Source of the DNA: a virus
IMG/VR virus record: IMGVR_UViG_3300032087_001141
Span: 1 to 24,289 of that record
Length of the DNA: 24,289 bases
Strand: one strand, 5' to 3'
The position numbers and the translations under genes are program-made. The first letter of the stretch is position 1; every line of letters starts with the position of its first letter. Shown piece by piece: positions 8,076-16,250 of the stretch. A model generated the notes under the pieces. That model ran no database searches, was not told the origin of the DNA, and worked only from the letters and a program-made list of their open reading frames with translations.

Positions 8076-8918
8076 ATGTCATCAATAAGAAAGAAACTTA
8101 CTGTTAACGAAAACGACAGTAAAAATACTAGAATGGATATCGCTAGTGCGGGTGTATTAGCAAACTGGAGACCTGATGAACTTGCTCATATAAGTCGATT
8201 CGATAAGATCGCTTCTATGTGTATTGCTGAAGCTAAACGATTAGGACGACCACTTGATACGTTTGAAGTTGGCTGTGGTGAGTGTTGGACGCTTAGAAAT
8301 TTATATAAAGCTTATGTTGTAAAGAAATCAGATATTATCAGATCGTATTATGGTTACGATATTGATCCTGCTTGTGAGTTAGAAAATCCTTTTTGGTCTA
8401 ATGCAGGTGGAGAGTTAGCTGATTCTACATGGTTTCAGAACTTTAACGGTGAAATACGTATACAAGATTTAACTGTTGATCCTGTATTTAAACTAGAAGA
8501 TGAAAGTATCGATTTTTTCTGGACTACTGAAGTTATAGAACATATGGGTAGAGAGTTTATTGGTGCATGGTTAGATGATGCCGCTAGAGCTATAAGACCG
8601 AATGGGTTAGCTTTTGTATCTACTCCTAACCACGATGGTTCTAACGACAAGCTTCCTGAGGATCATATTTACGAGTGGGGTTTCCAAGAATTAAAAGAAG
8701 AACTAGAAAGAAACTTCGAGATAATAGACGTTACAGGAACGTTTATACAATTACCTAATTTAAAGAAAGCGATGAAAGAAGATTCTGAAACAGGATGGAC
8801 TCCTGAACAGTTTCAAAAACTACAAAACAGATACGGTAGACAGTTTTTACGAGTTGTTGCTGCCACGTTTTATCCTGAAGTCGCTAATAACTGTTCTTGG
8901 GTGTTACGTAAAAAGTAA
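8076..8918 (+). CDS. class I SAM-dependent methyltransferase
   Basis: This 280-residue protein has the Rossmann SAM-binding features. Motif I is EVGCGEC at 64-70, the acidic loop GYDID is at 93-97, and motif IV IDFFWTTEVIEH is at 145-156. An RPNGLAFVSTPN strand follows at 174-185. No DPPY/NPPY or PC motif of ordinary DNA adenine or cytosine methyltransferases is seen, so the target is probably not a plain base. Its TAATG junction with the thymine-modification-type protein raises the idea that it methylates a modified base or its precursor, which is inference. GGAGG precedes the start. Confidence 0.88.
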   Translation: MSSIRKKLTVNENDSKNTRMDIASAGVLANWRPDELAHISRFDKIASMCIAEAKRLGRPLDTFEVGCGECWTLRNLYKAYVVKKSDIIRSYYGYDIDPACELENPFWSNAGGELADSTWFQNFNGEIRIQDLTVDPVFKLEDESIDFFWTTEVIEHMGREFIGAWLDDAARAIRPNGLAFVSTPNHDGSNDKLPEDHIYEWGFQELKEELERNFEIIDVTGTFIQLPNLKKAMKEDSETGWTPEQFQKLQNRYGRQFLRVVAATFYPEVANNCSWVLRKK

Positions 8919-9850
8919 TGACCGAGTTTATTCCCGCAGAGTTGGATCGTTATTGCTATTGGCAAACTGAACGTGAGTCGATACGCATTAAAAAAGAATC
9001 TGCAGTTCTTTCCCCTCCCTGGACTGACGATCCAATTTTGCAGGAGTTTAAGTTCTGCCAAGTGTTTAGAGAAGATGATCGTACAACACGTTGGTTTAGA
9101 ACACATATAAGAGAGCCTATGCGGAACGAAGAAGATGTTCTTATGGCTACGATTATATTCCGTTGGTTTAATCTAATAGAAACAGGGAGAACCTTAATCG
9201 ATCATGATTTATTACGTAAATGGAATAGAAAGAAAGCTATTTATGAAATAACTAAACAACCTAAATGGATCACGGGTGCTTACATTATTAAAACACCAAA
9301 CGGTATGGATAAAGTAACAGGGGTAGCTGAGTGTGTTTCACATATTTGGAAAGCTAGAGAATCTATTTTATCTAGACTACATGAAAACTTAGCAAAAGGT
9401 GAATCTTCATTAGAAGCAACATGGTTAATTCTTAGAGATTATCCATACATGGGTCCATTTATGGCTTACGAAGTTGTTACTGATTTAAGACATACCTATT
9501 TATTAGAAAACGCTAACGATATTATGACTTGGGCTAATGCAGGTCCAGGAGCCATGCGAGGACTTAATCGTCTTACAGGCAGACCGTTAGACTATAGTCG
9601 TAAAAGCCATCCATGGTGTAAAGAAATGCAAGACCTATTTAAAGAAGTAAAGAAAGTATTAGCTCCTTCGATTATTTTTAGAAACGGTGCTAATTATGAA
9701 ATGCGAGAGATCGAAGGTGGTCTATGTGAGTTTGATAAATACTCTCGAATACATAAAGGCGAGGGACGAACACGATCGGTGTATAAACATAATAATCTTC
9801 CAATGGTGGAAGACTTAATAGAAGGAGAAAGTAAGTATGGGAATGAGTGA
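8918..9850 (+). CDS. thymine-hypermodification-type HhH protein (aGPT-pyrophosphorylase / 5-hmdU kinase helical-domain superfamily)
   Basis: This 310-residue protein has an N-terminal signature PWTDDPILQEFKFCQVFREDD (34-54) followed by a helical segment (FRWFNLIET, 81-89). A helix-hairpin-helix-like core YMGPFMAYEVVTDL lies at 177-190 and AGPGAMRGLNRL at 208-219. This pattern matches, from memory, the DNA-glycosylase-fold families linked by Iyer and colleagues to alpha-glutamyl/putrescinyl-thymine synthesis. Those enzymes replace a pyrophosphate on 5-hydroxymethyl-uracil in DNA with an amine-containing group. The neighbours fit: methyltransferase upstream and thymidylate-synthase-family enzyme downstream. 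The companion P-loop 5-hmdU kinase is not in this window. Exact subfamily is uncertain. Confidence 0.7.
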   Translation: MTEFIPAELDRYCYWQTERESIRIKKESAVLSPPWTDDPILQEFKFCQVFREDDRTTRWFRTHIREPMRNEEDVLMATIIFRWFNLIETGRTLIDHDLLRKWNRKKAIYEITKQPKWITGAYIIKTPNGMDKVTGVAECVSHIWKARESILSRLHENLAKGESSLEATWLILRDYPYMGPFMAYEVVTDLRHTYLLENANDIMTWANAGPGAMRGLNRLTGRPLDYSRKSHPWCKEMQDLFKEVKKVLAPSIIFRNGANYEMREIEGGLCEFDKYSRIHKGEGRTRSVYKHNNLPMVEDLIEGESKYGNE

Positions 9851-10055
9851 TAGAGTAATAGAGTTGTTAGAAGAGTATGGTGATGTAATCGATATACATT
9901 ATACACAGTTTTTAGAGGTAGCTTTCTTTCTAAAAGTAGCCGCAGATGAGCGACTTGCAATAGCTTTTATAAAAAGAAAAGTACCAATGTTAAACGATGA
10001 AGAAATTCGTTTTGTGATACATGAAATAGTAGGAGGTTATCAAGACACATTATGA
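9837..10055 (+). CDS. small hypothetical protein
   Basis: This 72-residue, mostly helical, acidic protein overlaps the previous gene by 14 bp and the next by 4 bp. ATG 9837 follows GGAGAAAGTAAG; an in-frame ATG at 9843 is an alternative. The segment VRFVIHEIVGGYQ-like near the end and the lack of Cys, signal or motif give no function. Its fixed position between the modification protein and the thymidylate synthase is the only hint. Confidence 0.7.
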   Translation: MGMSDRVIELLEEYGDVIDIHYTQFLEVAFFLKVAADERLAIAFIKRKVPMLNDEEIRFVIHEIVGGYQDTL

Positions 10056-11143
10056 AAGTAATTAATGCAAGAAACGTAAACGACGCGTTAGAAAAAGGTA
10101 TAGATTTATTTCAAGACCCTACTGAATATAGAGTACAGGAAAGTCGTAATGGTATAACGTATGAAGCTAAGACACCTGTAGCTACCGTATACAAAAAACC
10201 TTGGGAAAGAGTTTGTTTAATAAAACAAAGAGACGCTAATCCATTTTTTCATTTTATAGAGGGGTTATGGATGCTCGATGGTCGTAACGACTTAGAACCA
10301 CTAACTTATTTTGTTAAATCGATGTTTGATTTTTCAGACGACGGTGAAACTTTATGGGGAGCTTATGGTTGGCGATGGAGAAGTTATTGGAATAAAGATC
10401 AAATAGCCGCAATTATTGGGTTGTTAAAAGATAATCCTTATGAAAGACGAGCAGTTTTACAAATGTGGGACACTCATGAAGATTTAGCGAGAGCTTGTAA
10501 TAAGAAAAAAGAACGTAAGGATGTGCCTTGTAATACGAATATTTATTTTAAAGTACGTGATGGTAAGTTATGCATGACTGTTTGTAATCGTTCTAACGAT
10601 ATGCTTTGGGGAGCTTATGGTGCTAACGCAGTTCATATGTCTATGTTGCAAGAGTTCGTAGCTCTTAATCTAAATTTACCGATGGGTGATTATACTCAAA
10701 TTAGTGATAGTTTTCATATTTATCCAAACACTCCTGTGTGGGAAAAAGTTAAAGATATTGAATTAAATGTATACACCTATAAACATATACAAAATCATTA
10801 CGATCTTATCGATGAATATGAGCCTGTACCTATTGTTAATGACCTTATTTCTTTTAACAGAGAAGTCAGGTTCTTCTTCGATTATTTTGAAACTTTTAGA
10901 TATAATCCAAAAGAAATGCTAAAAAGAACAGATGATATCGAATGGGATAATAATATTTTTCCAGACGTAGCAGTGCCTATGTTAAAAGCATTTCATTATC
11001 ATAAAGAAAGAGATTATTTGAATTCGTATCGAGAAGTACAGTCTATTAAGTCTCTCGATTGGATGGAGGCGTGTTTTGAGTGGATCCGCAAACGAGACAC
11101 CGCCTATACTTTAAACAATGCGGATATAGGAGAAAGCAAATGA
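10052..11143 (+). CDS. thymidylate synthase / dUMP hydroxymethylase family enzyme
   Basis: This 363-residue protein has the ThyA-fold hallmarks. The catalytic Cys is C160 in DVPCNTNIYF, the phosphate-binding NRSND is at 179-183, and GAYGANAVHMSML is at 187-199. GDYTQISDSFHIY, with the substrate-binding H222 and Y224, is at 212-224. N192 aligns with the asparagine that selects dUMP over dCMP (aspartate in dCMP hydroxymethylases). It therefore transfers a one-carbon unit to dUMP, giving dTMP or 5-hydroxymethyl-dUMP; motifs alone cannot separate these. The neighbouring thymine-modification-type gene makes the hydroxymethylase option worth weighing. ATGA overlaps at both ends couple it to its neighbours. 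Confidence 0.9.
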   Translation: MKVINARNVNDALEKGIDLFQDPTEYRVQESRNGITYEAKTPVATVYKKPWERVCLIKQRDANPFFHFIEGLWMLDGRNDLEPLTYFVKSMFDFSDDGETLWGAYGWRWRSYWNKDQIAAIIGLLKDNPYERRAVLQMWDTHEDLARACNKKKERKDVPCNTNIYFKVRDGKLCMTVCNRSNDMLWGAYGANAVHMSMLQEFVALNLNLPMGDYTQISDSFHIYPNTPVWEKVKDIELNVYTYKHIQNHYDLIDEYEPVPIVNDLISFNREVRFFFDYFETFRYNPKEMLKRTDDIEWDNNIFPDVAVPMLKAFHYHKERDYLNSYREVQSIKSLDWMEACFEWIRKRDTAYTLNNADIGESK

Positions 11144-11487
11144 GCAAATGGGAAAGCATGAAAGAAGTTGCCCAAAACGATCTTGAAGCTCTTAAACGAG
11201 CAGAGACTTCGTACGGTGATTCTTGGAGACGTCGTGGAGGTGTTGGTGCCTTTATGATGTTAGCACGTAAGTTCGATCGTATAGAACACCAGTCTGAAAA
11301 GCACGGGTGGGATATCTTCGAAGCAGGTGAAGTCTACAAAGGCGAAGCAGGTTTACTCGATGATATTCGAGACTTACGTAGATATTTATTATTAGTTGAA
11401 GAATACATTTTAGCTAATACTAATCAAGTTAGCGTTGAAGCTGACGATGTTAATTATGCCGCAGAAGATGGCAAGGAGGATTATTAA
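11140..11487 (+). CDS. hypothetical protein resembling nucleotide-modification-associated domain 1
   Basis: I start this 115-residue protein at ATG 11140, after AGGAGAAAGC and overlapping the previous stop as ATGA. A longer frame exists upstream but lies inside the synthase gene. The motif SYGDSWRRRGGVGAFMMLARKFDRIE (about 23-48) followed by DDIRDLRRYLLLVEEY (about 74-89) resembles the Nmad1/DUF1599 pattern (YGDSW..G......K.DR, then a D..D.A.Y helix). That family co-occurs with modified-nucleotide pathways. The resemblance is by eye, and no activity is known to me. Confidence 0.8.
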   Translation: MSKWESMKEVAQNDLEALKRAETSYGDSWRRRGGVGAFMMLARKFDRIEHQSEKHGWDIFEAGEVYKGEAGLLDDIRDLRRYLLLVEEYILANTNQVSVEADDVNYAAEDGKEDY

Positions 11488-11828
11488 TGAGTAATACAGA
11501 TAGTTGGTGGAAAAAGTTTGTTAAATTTTTTACACCTTTACCAAAAGAAGAACTACAACCTAAGAAAGTTGTAAAGGAAGAAGTTCTTGAAAAAGCAATC
11601 AAAGATGCTGAAGTTGTTTTAAAGAAGTTTGACGACGAACTTAAAGCAGGGAACATCTATGAAGTGGTGCAGAAAGATCCTAAACGAGCTAGAACGCAGA
11701 AGGGAACATATAAGGCAGACGATAAGTCTACTCCAAATGTTAACGAAGCTTGGGAAGGTGGTAAAGCTCCTGCAAAAAAGCCAAAAGCTAAGAAAACTAA
11801 AGTCACGAGGATCAAAAAGAAGAAGTGA
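11487..11828 (+). CDS. lysine-rich hypothetical protein
   Basis: This 113-residue protein has an aromatic N-terminus (DSWWKKFVKFFTPL, 5-18), a charged helical middle and a strongly basic C-terminus (KKPKAKKTKVTRIKKKK, from about 97). The N-terminal amphipathic stretch could touch membrane or protein, and the tail could bind nucleic acid. It is coupled by TAATG upstream and a 4-bp overlap with the polymerase gene downstream, so it is probably made in step with the polymerase. No family is recognised. Confidence 0.78.
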   Translation: MSNTDSWWKKFVKFFTPLPKEELQPKKVVKEEVLEKAIKDAEVVLKKFDDELKAGNIYEVVQKDPKRARTQKGTYKADDKSTPNVNEAWEGGKAPAKKPKAKKTKVTRIKKKK

Positions 11829-13690
11829 TTTTACAAACCCCTATGTTCGCTCCAACAAGTGACTGGTCTATACCTGAGATCTTTCCTCAGTTTTCTGAGA
11901 CAGAAACGATTGCAGTAGATTTAGAAACTTACGATCCACACCTCATGACTTGTGGTCCAGGATGGGCTACAGGTCGTGGGTATATCGTGGGTGTTGGTAT
12001 TGCGACAGAGGGTTGGAAGGGTTACTTCCCTATCCGTCATCAAGGCGGAGGTAATCTTGACGAAGATATTGTATTACGTTGGTTACGCAACACTCTAGCA
12101 TCGGAAAAGCGAGACGTTATATTTCATAACGCCTTATACGACGTAGGGTGGCTCCGTAGAGAAGGCGTACACGTAGGTGGTAAAATATTAGATACGATCG
12201 TAGCGGCTCCCCTAGTAAACGAGAATAGGTATTCTTATTCTTTAGATAACCTCGGTGAGTTTTACTGTAACGAAAAGAAAGATGAATCGTTATTACAAAA
12301 CGCTGCTCTATCGTTTGGGGTAAATCCTAAATCAGAAATGTATAAACTACCGTCTAAGTTTGTTGGACCTTATGGTGAGCAAGATGCAGCACTAACTCTA
12401 AAACTTTGGCAAAAATTAAAGATCGAAGTTCAAGAACAAGGATTAGAAAAGATACTCGATATGGAATGCCGACTGATTCCTCTACTATTAGAAATGCGAT
12501 GGCGAGGTGTTAGAATCGATGAACAAAAAGCTGATGATGTTAGTAAAAAGTTATCGATCGAAGAACAAAAGCTACAGGTCGAGATTAAACGTAAATATGG
12601 TGCAGAAGTTAATTTATGGGCTAATGCATCGTTAGAAGCTATCTTTGAAAAGAACAAGATATGGTTTCCTAGAACCGCAAAAGGTATGGCTAGTTTTCAA
12701 AAAGACTGGTTAGAGGGACATGAACACGAGTTACCACAACTTATTGTTCGAGCCAGGAAACTTAATAAAGCTAGAACTACTTTTATCGATAAGATGATTA
12801 AAGATCACTGCTTCGATGGTCGTATACACGCAGAAGCTCACGCTATGCGTAACGATCGTGGCGGCACGGTTAGTGGTAGATTTAGCTATAGTAATCCTAA
12901 TCTACAACAAGTTCCTGCAAGAGATCCAGAGATCGGTAATTTAATACGATCTTTGTTTATTCCAGAGGATGGTTGTCAGTGGGGTGTATTCGATTATTCA
13001 CAACAAGAGCCAAGGCTTACCGTTCATTACGCTGATCGAATGAACTTAGCAGGGGCAAAAGATGCGGTAGTTGAGTATACAGAAAAGAACGCGGATTTCC
13101 ACCAGATCGTTGCAGATATGGCTAATATACCGCGTAAACAGGCTAAGACGATTAATTTAGGACTTAGCTATGGGATGGGTAAAGAAAAGCTTATTAAAGA
13201 GCTAGGGATAGACGATACGGAAGCTGAGGGGTTATTTCAGCAGTATCATGCTAAAGTTCCCTTTATAAGAGGGTTACAAGATCAGTGTGCAAGGGTAGCC
13301 ATGGAACGTGGCTATATACGAACGTTTGCTGGTAGACGTTGTAGGTTTAATCTATGGGAAGATAGATATGAACGTACTCTACCACTACCGTACGAAGAAG
13401 CACAGGAAAAATACGGTGATAATTTAAAAAGATCATATACATATAAGGCTCTGAATCGGTTGATTCAAGGATCGGCTGCTGACATGACGAAGTTAGCAAT
13501 GCTTGGTCTGTGGGAGGAAGGAATTGTTCCTCACCTACAAGTCCACGATGAGGTTGATATCTCAGTAGAGAACACTGAACAAGCTGACAAGATTGCAGAA
13601 ATAATGGAAACTTGTGTAGAACTTGCAGTACCCCTACTAGTGGATAAGGAACTCGGAAGTTCATGGGGCGAAACAAAGGAAATAAAATGA
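11825..13690 (+). CDS. polA: family-A DNA polymerase with 3'-5' proofreading exonuclease
   Basis: This 621-residue protein lacks the 5'-nuclease of bacterial Pol I. Exonuclease motifs are D32-x-E34 (VDLET), N102 to D106 (HNALYD) and Y183 to D187. Polymerase motif A is D390 (FDYSQQEPR). Motif B is R437-K441-Y449 (RKQAKTINLGLSYG). Motif C is H574-D575-E576 (VHDEVD). The residue matching E. coli Phe762 is Leu (L445). The start is a GTG overlapping the previous stop (GTGA); the only nearby ATG (11843) lacks a ribosome site. It is the replicative polymerase and pairs with the AEP primase and the helicases. Confidence 0.97.
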   Translation: MILQTPMFAPTSDWSIPEIFPQFSETETIAVDLETYDPHLMTCGPGWATGRGYIVGVGIATEGWKGYFPIRHQGGGNLDEDIVLRWLRNTLASEKRDVIFHNALYDVGWLRREGVHVGGKILDTIVAAPLVNENRYSYSLDNLGEFYCNEKKDESLLQNAALSFGVNPKSEMYKLPSKFVGPYGEQDAALTLKLWQKLKIEVQEQGLEKILDMECRLIPLLLEMRWRGVRIDEQKADDVSKKLSIEEQKLQVEIKRKYGAEVNLWANASLEAIFEKNKIWFPRTAKGMASFQKDWLEGHEHELPQLIVRARKLNKARTTFIDKMIKDHCFDGRIHAEAHAMRNDRGGTVSGRFSYSNPNLQQVPARDPEIGNLIRSLFIPEDGCQWGVFDYSQQEPRLTVHYADRMNLAGAKDAVVEYTEKNADFHQIVADMANIPRKQAKTINLGLSYGMGKEKLIKELGIDDTEAEGLFQQYHAKVPFIRGLQDQCARVAMERGYIRTFAGRRCRFNLWEDRYERTLPLPYEEAQEKYGDNLKRSYTYKALNRLIQGSAADMTKLAMLGLWEEGIVPHLQVHDEVDISVENTEQADKIAEIMETCVELAVPLLVDKELGSSWGETKEIK

Positions 13691-14031
13691 AAGGTATCTC
13701 ACAAGAAAAAGCTAAAGAATACTCTATTAAGTACAGACGAATGTACGAACAATGGGTAGAGAGCTCTACAACTCTAGAACAAATGGGTAGAGAGCATAAT
13801 TTAACAAAACAACGTATGTGGCAGATTATTACACGTTGTAAACTCGGTGACGGTGATTACTACTATGGTACACAGATTGCTCGGAACAAATGGTCTGAGT
13901 TTAAAAATATGTACGATGACCTCGATCAGACTAAACGTGCTTTCGATGACTGGTTAAAAGAAAGAGACATCAAACTTATTGCTAATAACCAAAAAGCCGC
14001 TCCGCATACTGGTTGGGACTGGTCGGGCTAG
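13687..14031 (+). CDS. helix-turn-helix protein resembling sigma factor region 4
   Basis: This 114-residue protein begins at an ATG overlapping the polymerase stop (ATGA); a longer frame from 13663 lies inside the polymerase gene. Residues about 28-50 read TTLEQMGREHNLTKQRMWQIITR. These line up with sigma70 region 4.2 (TLE..G....VTR.R..QI), the part that reads the -35 box. The rest is basic and helical with a Trp-rich C-terminus (GWDWSG). It could be a DNA-binding regulator of phage or host promoters. No sigma region 2 is present, so it is not a full sigma factor. Motif clear; role inferred. Confidence 0.82.
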   Translation: MKGISQEKAKEYSIKYRRMYEQWVESSTTLEQMGREHNLTKQRMWQIITRCKLGDGDYYYGTQIARNKWSEFKNMYDDLDQTKRAFDDWLKERDIKLIANNQKAAPHTGWDWSG

Positions 14032-14039
14032 GACAGTGC

Positions 14040-14068
14040 TTTACTTTCTAAACTTTGCCTTTTATATT
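14040..14068 (+). promoter_or_regulatory. early promoter P3
   Basis: TTTACT (14040-14045), a 17-bp spacer and TATATT (14063-14068) directly follow the HTH gene. The next ATG is at 14077, so a transcript starting ~7 bp after the -10 would have almost no leader. The -10 is weaker than in other copies. Confidence 0.65.
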
Positions 14069-14076
14069 TAAGGTAT

Positions 14077-14793
14077 ATGTTTTTAGCAAGTAATACACAA
14101 ATAGAACTACCGAACAACGGAGAATGCAAGGTATGTTCGAAACCTTTATACGGACAAAGACGAAAGTTTTGTAGTTCTAAATGTAGCGTTAAGTTTCATG
14201 ATCAAGATAAACATAAACGATTATATGTAGAAGCTCCTCGATCGTGTGCACATTGTTCCATTGAGTTTTTTAAGAGTCAGACTGGATTATTAAATTATTG
14301 TTCTAAGGATTGTCAAAAACAATATCAGTATTCTAAAAATAAAGACCCACATTCAACTTATGGATCAGGCAAACGTAAACAGATATTATCAAATAAATAT
14401 CAAAATTGGTCTTGTTGTGCTTACGATGAAGCGGTTATAGATAACGATATTTTAGACCATATAGAATATTTAGCGACTGATGAACCTTACGTACAAGAAG
14501 ATATGGAGTGGCTTGAGCGTGTATTACATGAAGAACATACAACACCTAGATATTCTGACGGAACAATCTACAAACCTGATCCGTTATCGTTTAAATTGAA
14601 AAAATGGAGAAATTATTGGTGGCGAGAACCTAATATATCTAAACATCGAAAACGAGCAAAATATTCAAACAGTCGTTCTTTTAATGAACGCTGGTCTATT
14701 TTAACAAAACGATCGATTATGAAACGTTACCGTAAAATGAAATATGGCGAAAGAAAAAAATTTATGGCTCTTGTTAAGATCAAATCTTCCTGA
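14077..14793 (+). CDS. double zinc-ribbon protein, probable nucleic-acid binder
   Basis: This 238-residue protein has two tandem Cys4 clusters: C17-x2-C20 with C32-x3-C36, and C57-x2-C60 with C75-x3-C79. The C-terminal half is rich in Arg, Lys and Trp (KKWRNYWWREP, RKRAKYSNSR), typical of nucleic-acid contact. No HNH or other nuclease motif is evident. It starts at an ATG only a few bases after an AAGG and close to the P3 -10 box. Its end overlaps the VRR-NUC gene by 50 bp, a long overlap for this genome. Confidence 0.82.
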   Translation: MFLASNTQIELPNNGECKVCSKPLYGQRRKFCSSKCSVKFHDQDKHKRLYVEAPRSCAHCSIEFFKSQTGLLNYCSKDCQKQYQYSKNKDPHSTYGSGKRKQILSNKYQNWSCCAYDEAVIDNDILDHIEYLATDEPYVQEDMEWLERVLHEEHTTPRYSDGTIYKPDPLSFKLKKWRNYWWREPNISKHRKRAKYSNSRSFNERWSILTKRSIMKRYRKMKYGERKKFMALVKIKSS

Positions 14794-15133
14794 AATACAT
14801 TTACAACGAATTGAAACAGGTATGACAGGAGCAGGTGTTCCTGACGTTAACGGTTGTGCTAAAGGTAAAGAGTTCTGGATCGAGCTCAAAGAAATACATT
14901 CAGGTAATGCTCTTACTCTACGACCTATGCAAATATCGTGGTTAGCGAAACGTGCATCGTTTGGTGGTCAAGTTTTCGTTATGGCTCGTAAAAACGATGA
15001 AATCAAACTCTACCATATCGACAGTCTTACAGGTATTCAAGACCTCGTTAAGACTGGTTATAAATCAAAAGCTCTTGTGACTCTTACGATTCCTTACGAT
15101 TGGGACGCTCTTGTTAGTGCTTTACTTTCGTAG
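14744..15133 (+). CDS. VRR-NUC domain nuclease (PD-(D/E)xK superfamily)
   Basis: This 129-residue protein has the VRR-NUC core. GVPDV contains D34, FWIELK contains E47-x-K49, and RPMQISWL plus GGQVFVMAR follow at the usual spacing. Stand-alone phage VRR-NUC proteins act as structure-specific endonucleases, likely resolving branched replication or recombination intermediates before packaging. It overlaps the zinc-ribbon gene, so they are probably co-translated. Promoter P4 has its -35 box within its last codons. Confidence 0.92.
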   Translation: MAKEKNLWLLLRSNLPEIHLQRIETGMTGAGVPDVNGCAKGKEFWIELKEIHSGNALTLRPMQISWLAKRASFGGQVFVMARKNDEIKLYHIDSLTGIQDLVKTGYKSKALVTLTIPYDWDALVSALLS

Positions 15134-15149
15134 TTTTCGTACCTATAAT
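15121..15149 (+). promoter_or_regulatory. early promoter P4
   Basis: TTTACT (15121-15126), a 17-bp spacer and perfect -10 TATAAT (15144-15149) make this the best consensus match in the set. It overlaps the end of the VRR-NUC gene. The leader contains the inverted repeat GTAGC-TAATAG-GCTAC (15157-15172) before the ribosome site. Confidence 0.85.
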
Positions 15150-15215
15150 GATAAAAGTAGCTAATAGGCTACGTGATTAACCAGTGCAGCCATGCACATT
15201 AGAAAGGAGAAAATT

Positions 15216-16250
15216 ATGGCACACCAAGTAGAAACGATGGCTTGGACGGGGGATGTACCTTGGCACGGATTAGGTGTCGAGGTTGATTCTAACCTTAAAC
15301 CATCTGAAATGCAGAAAGCGGCTCAGTTAGACTGGACAGTTAGCAAACGTCCTAGTTATACTATAGACGCTCCTGAGTGGAGTGACGATGTTGGTCTTAT
15401 CCAAGCGGAGAATACCTTCCACGTTGTTCGAGATAGCGATAACCGAATACTATCGCATTGTGGTAGAGACTATGTCCCTATACAGAATGAAGACGTATTC
15501 AAGTTCTTCAAACGCTTTACGGATGCTGGTCATATGACCATGGAAACCGCAGGTAGTTTGAAAGACGGTGGAGAAATTTGGGGTTTAGCTAAAATCTCAG
15601 AAGACTTCGAACTAGCGGGTGACGACCTTATTAAAGGTTATTTGCTTATCAACCAACCACATATCGTTGGTCGAGCAATGACTATTAAGTTGACACCTAT
15701 CCGAGTTGTTTGCAACAACACTTTAACCATGGCTTTACAACACGGTGGCACAGCGTCCTTCCGTATGCCACACGTTAAAGCATTCGATGACGATGTTATA
15801 CAGATCGCAGAAGAAGCTCTAGGGCTATCTGCTGAGCGTATGACAGAGTTTAGAGAAGCCGCAAACTTACTCTCTAAGAAGAAAGCTAAACATTCTCAGT
15901 TCCTTGAGTTTGTAGGTGATATTTATCAACCTGATATGATTGCTGCTTATAGACACGACCAACAGCTCAAAGCTGAAGGTAAGTTGATAGGTATGCAAGA
16001 ACCTCTTGTTGATCAATTTAACAAGTTTCCACTTCTAGCTGTTGACGCTTTAGAACAGTCTCCAGGTGCAAACCTGAAGTCTGCTAAAGGTACGTGGTGG
16101 GGAGCATTGAATGCTGTCACCTACGTTGAAGACCATTTACGTGAGTCTGTAACCGAAGGCAACGCTCTACATAGTTCATGGTTTGGTGCTGCGGCTAATC
16201 GTAAAGCCAAAGCTTTAGATTTAGCTGTGAAATATGCGGAGGCTGTGTAA
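15216..16250 (+). CDS. DUF932 phage/plasmid-like protein
   Basis: This 344-residue protein starts at ATG 15216 after AGAAAGGAGAAAATT; the upstream in-frame ATG 15192 lacks such a site. The N-terminus MAHQVETMAWTGDVPWHGLG and the later TPIRVVCNNTLTMAL and HSSWFGAAANRKAKAL blocks are hallmarks of DUF932 (TIGR03299). That family is widespread in phages and plasmids with no settled activity. The protein is soluble. With the best early promoter (P4) in front, it is likely abundant. It is coupled to two small genes by TAATG junctions. Confidence 0.92.
   Translation: MAHQVETMAWTGDVPWHGLGVEVDSNLKPSEMQKAAQLDWTVSKRPSYTIDAPEWSDDVGLIQAENTFHVVRDSDNRILSHCGRDYVPIQNEDVFKFFKRFTDAGHMTMETAGSLKDGGEIWGLAKISEDFELAGDDLIKGYLLINQPHIVGRAMTIKLTPIRVVCNNTLTMALQHGGTASFRMPHVKAFDDDVIQIAEEALGLSAERMTEFREAANLLSKKKAKHSQFLEFVGDIYQPDMIAAYRHDQQLKAEGKLIGMQEPLVDQFNKFPLLAVDALEQSPGANLKSAKGTWWGALNAVTYVEDHLRESVTEGNALHSSWFGAAANRKAKALDLAVKYAEAV

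Noticed and set aside
13347-13676. 109-codon minus-strand frame opposite the polymerase C-terminus
   Set aside because: Fully antisense to conserved polymerase motifs B-C; no independent support.
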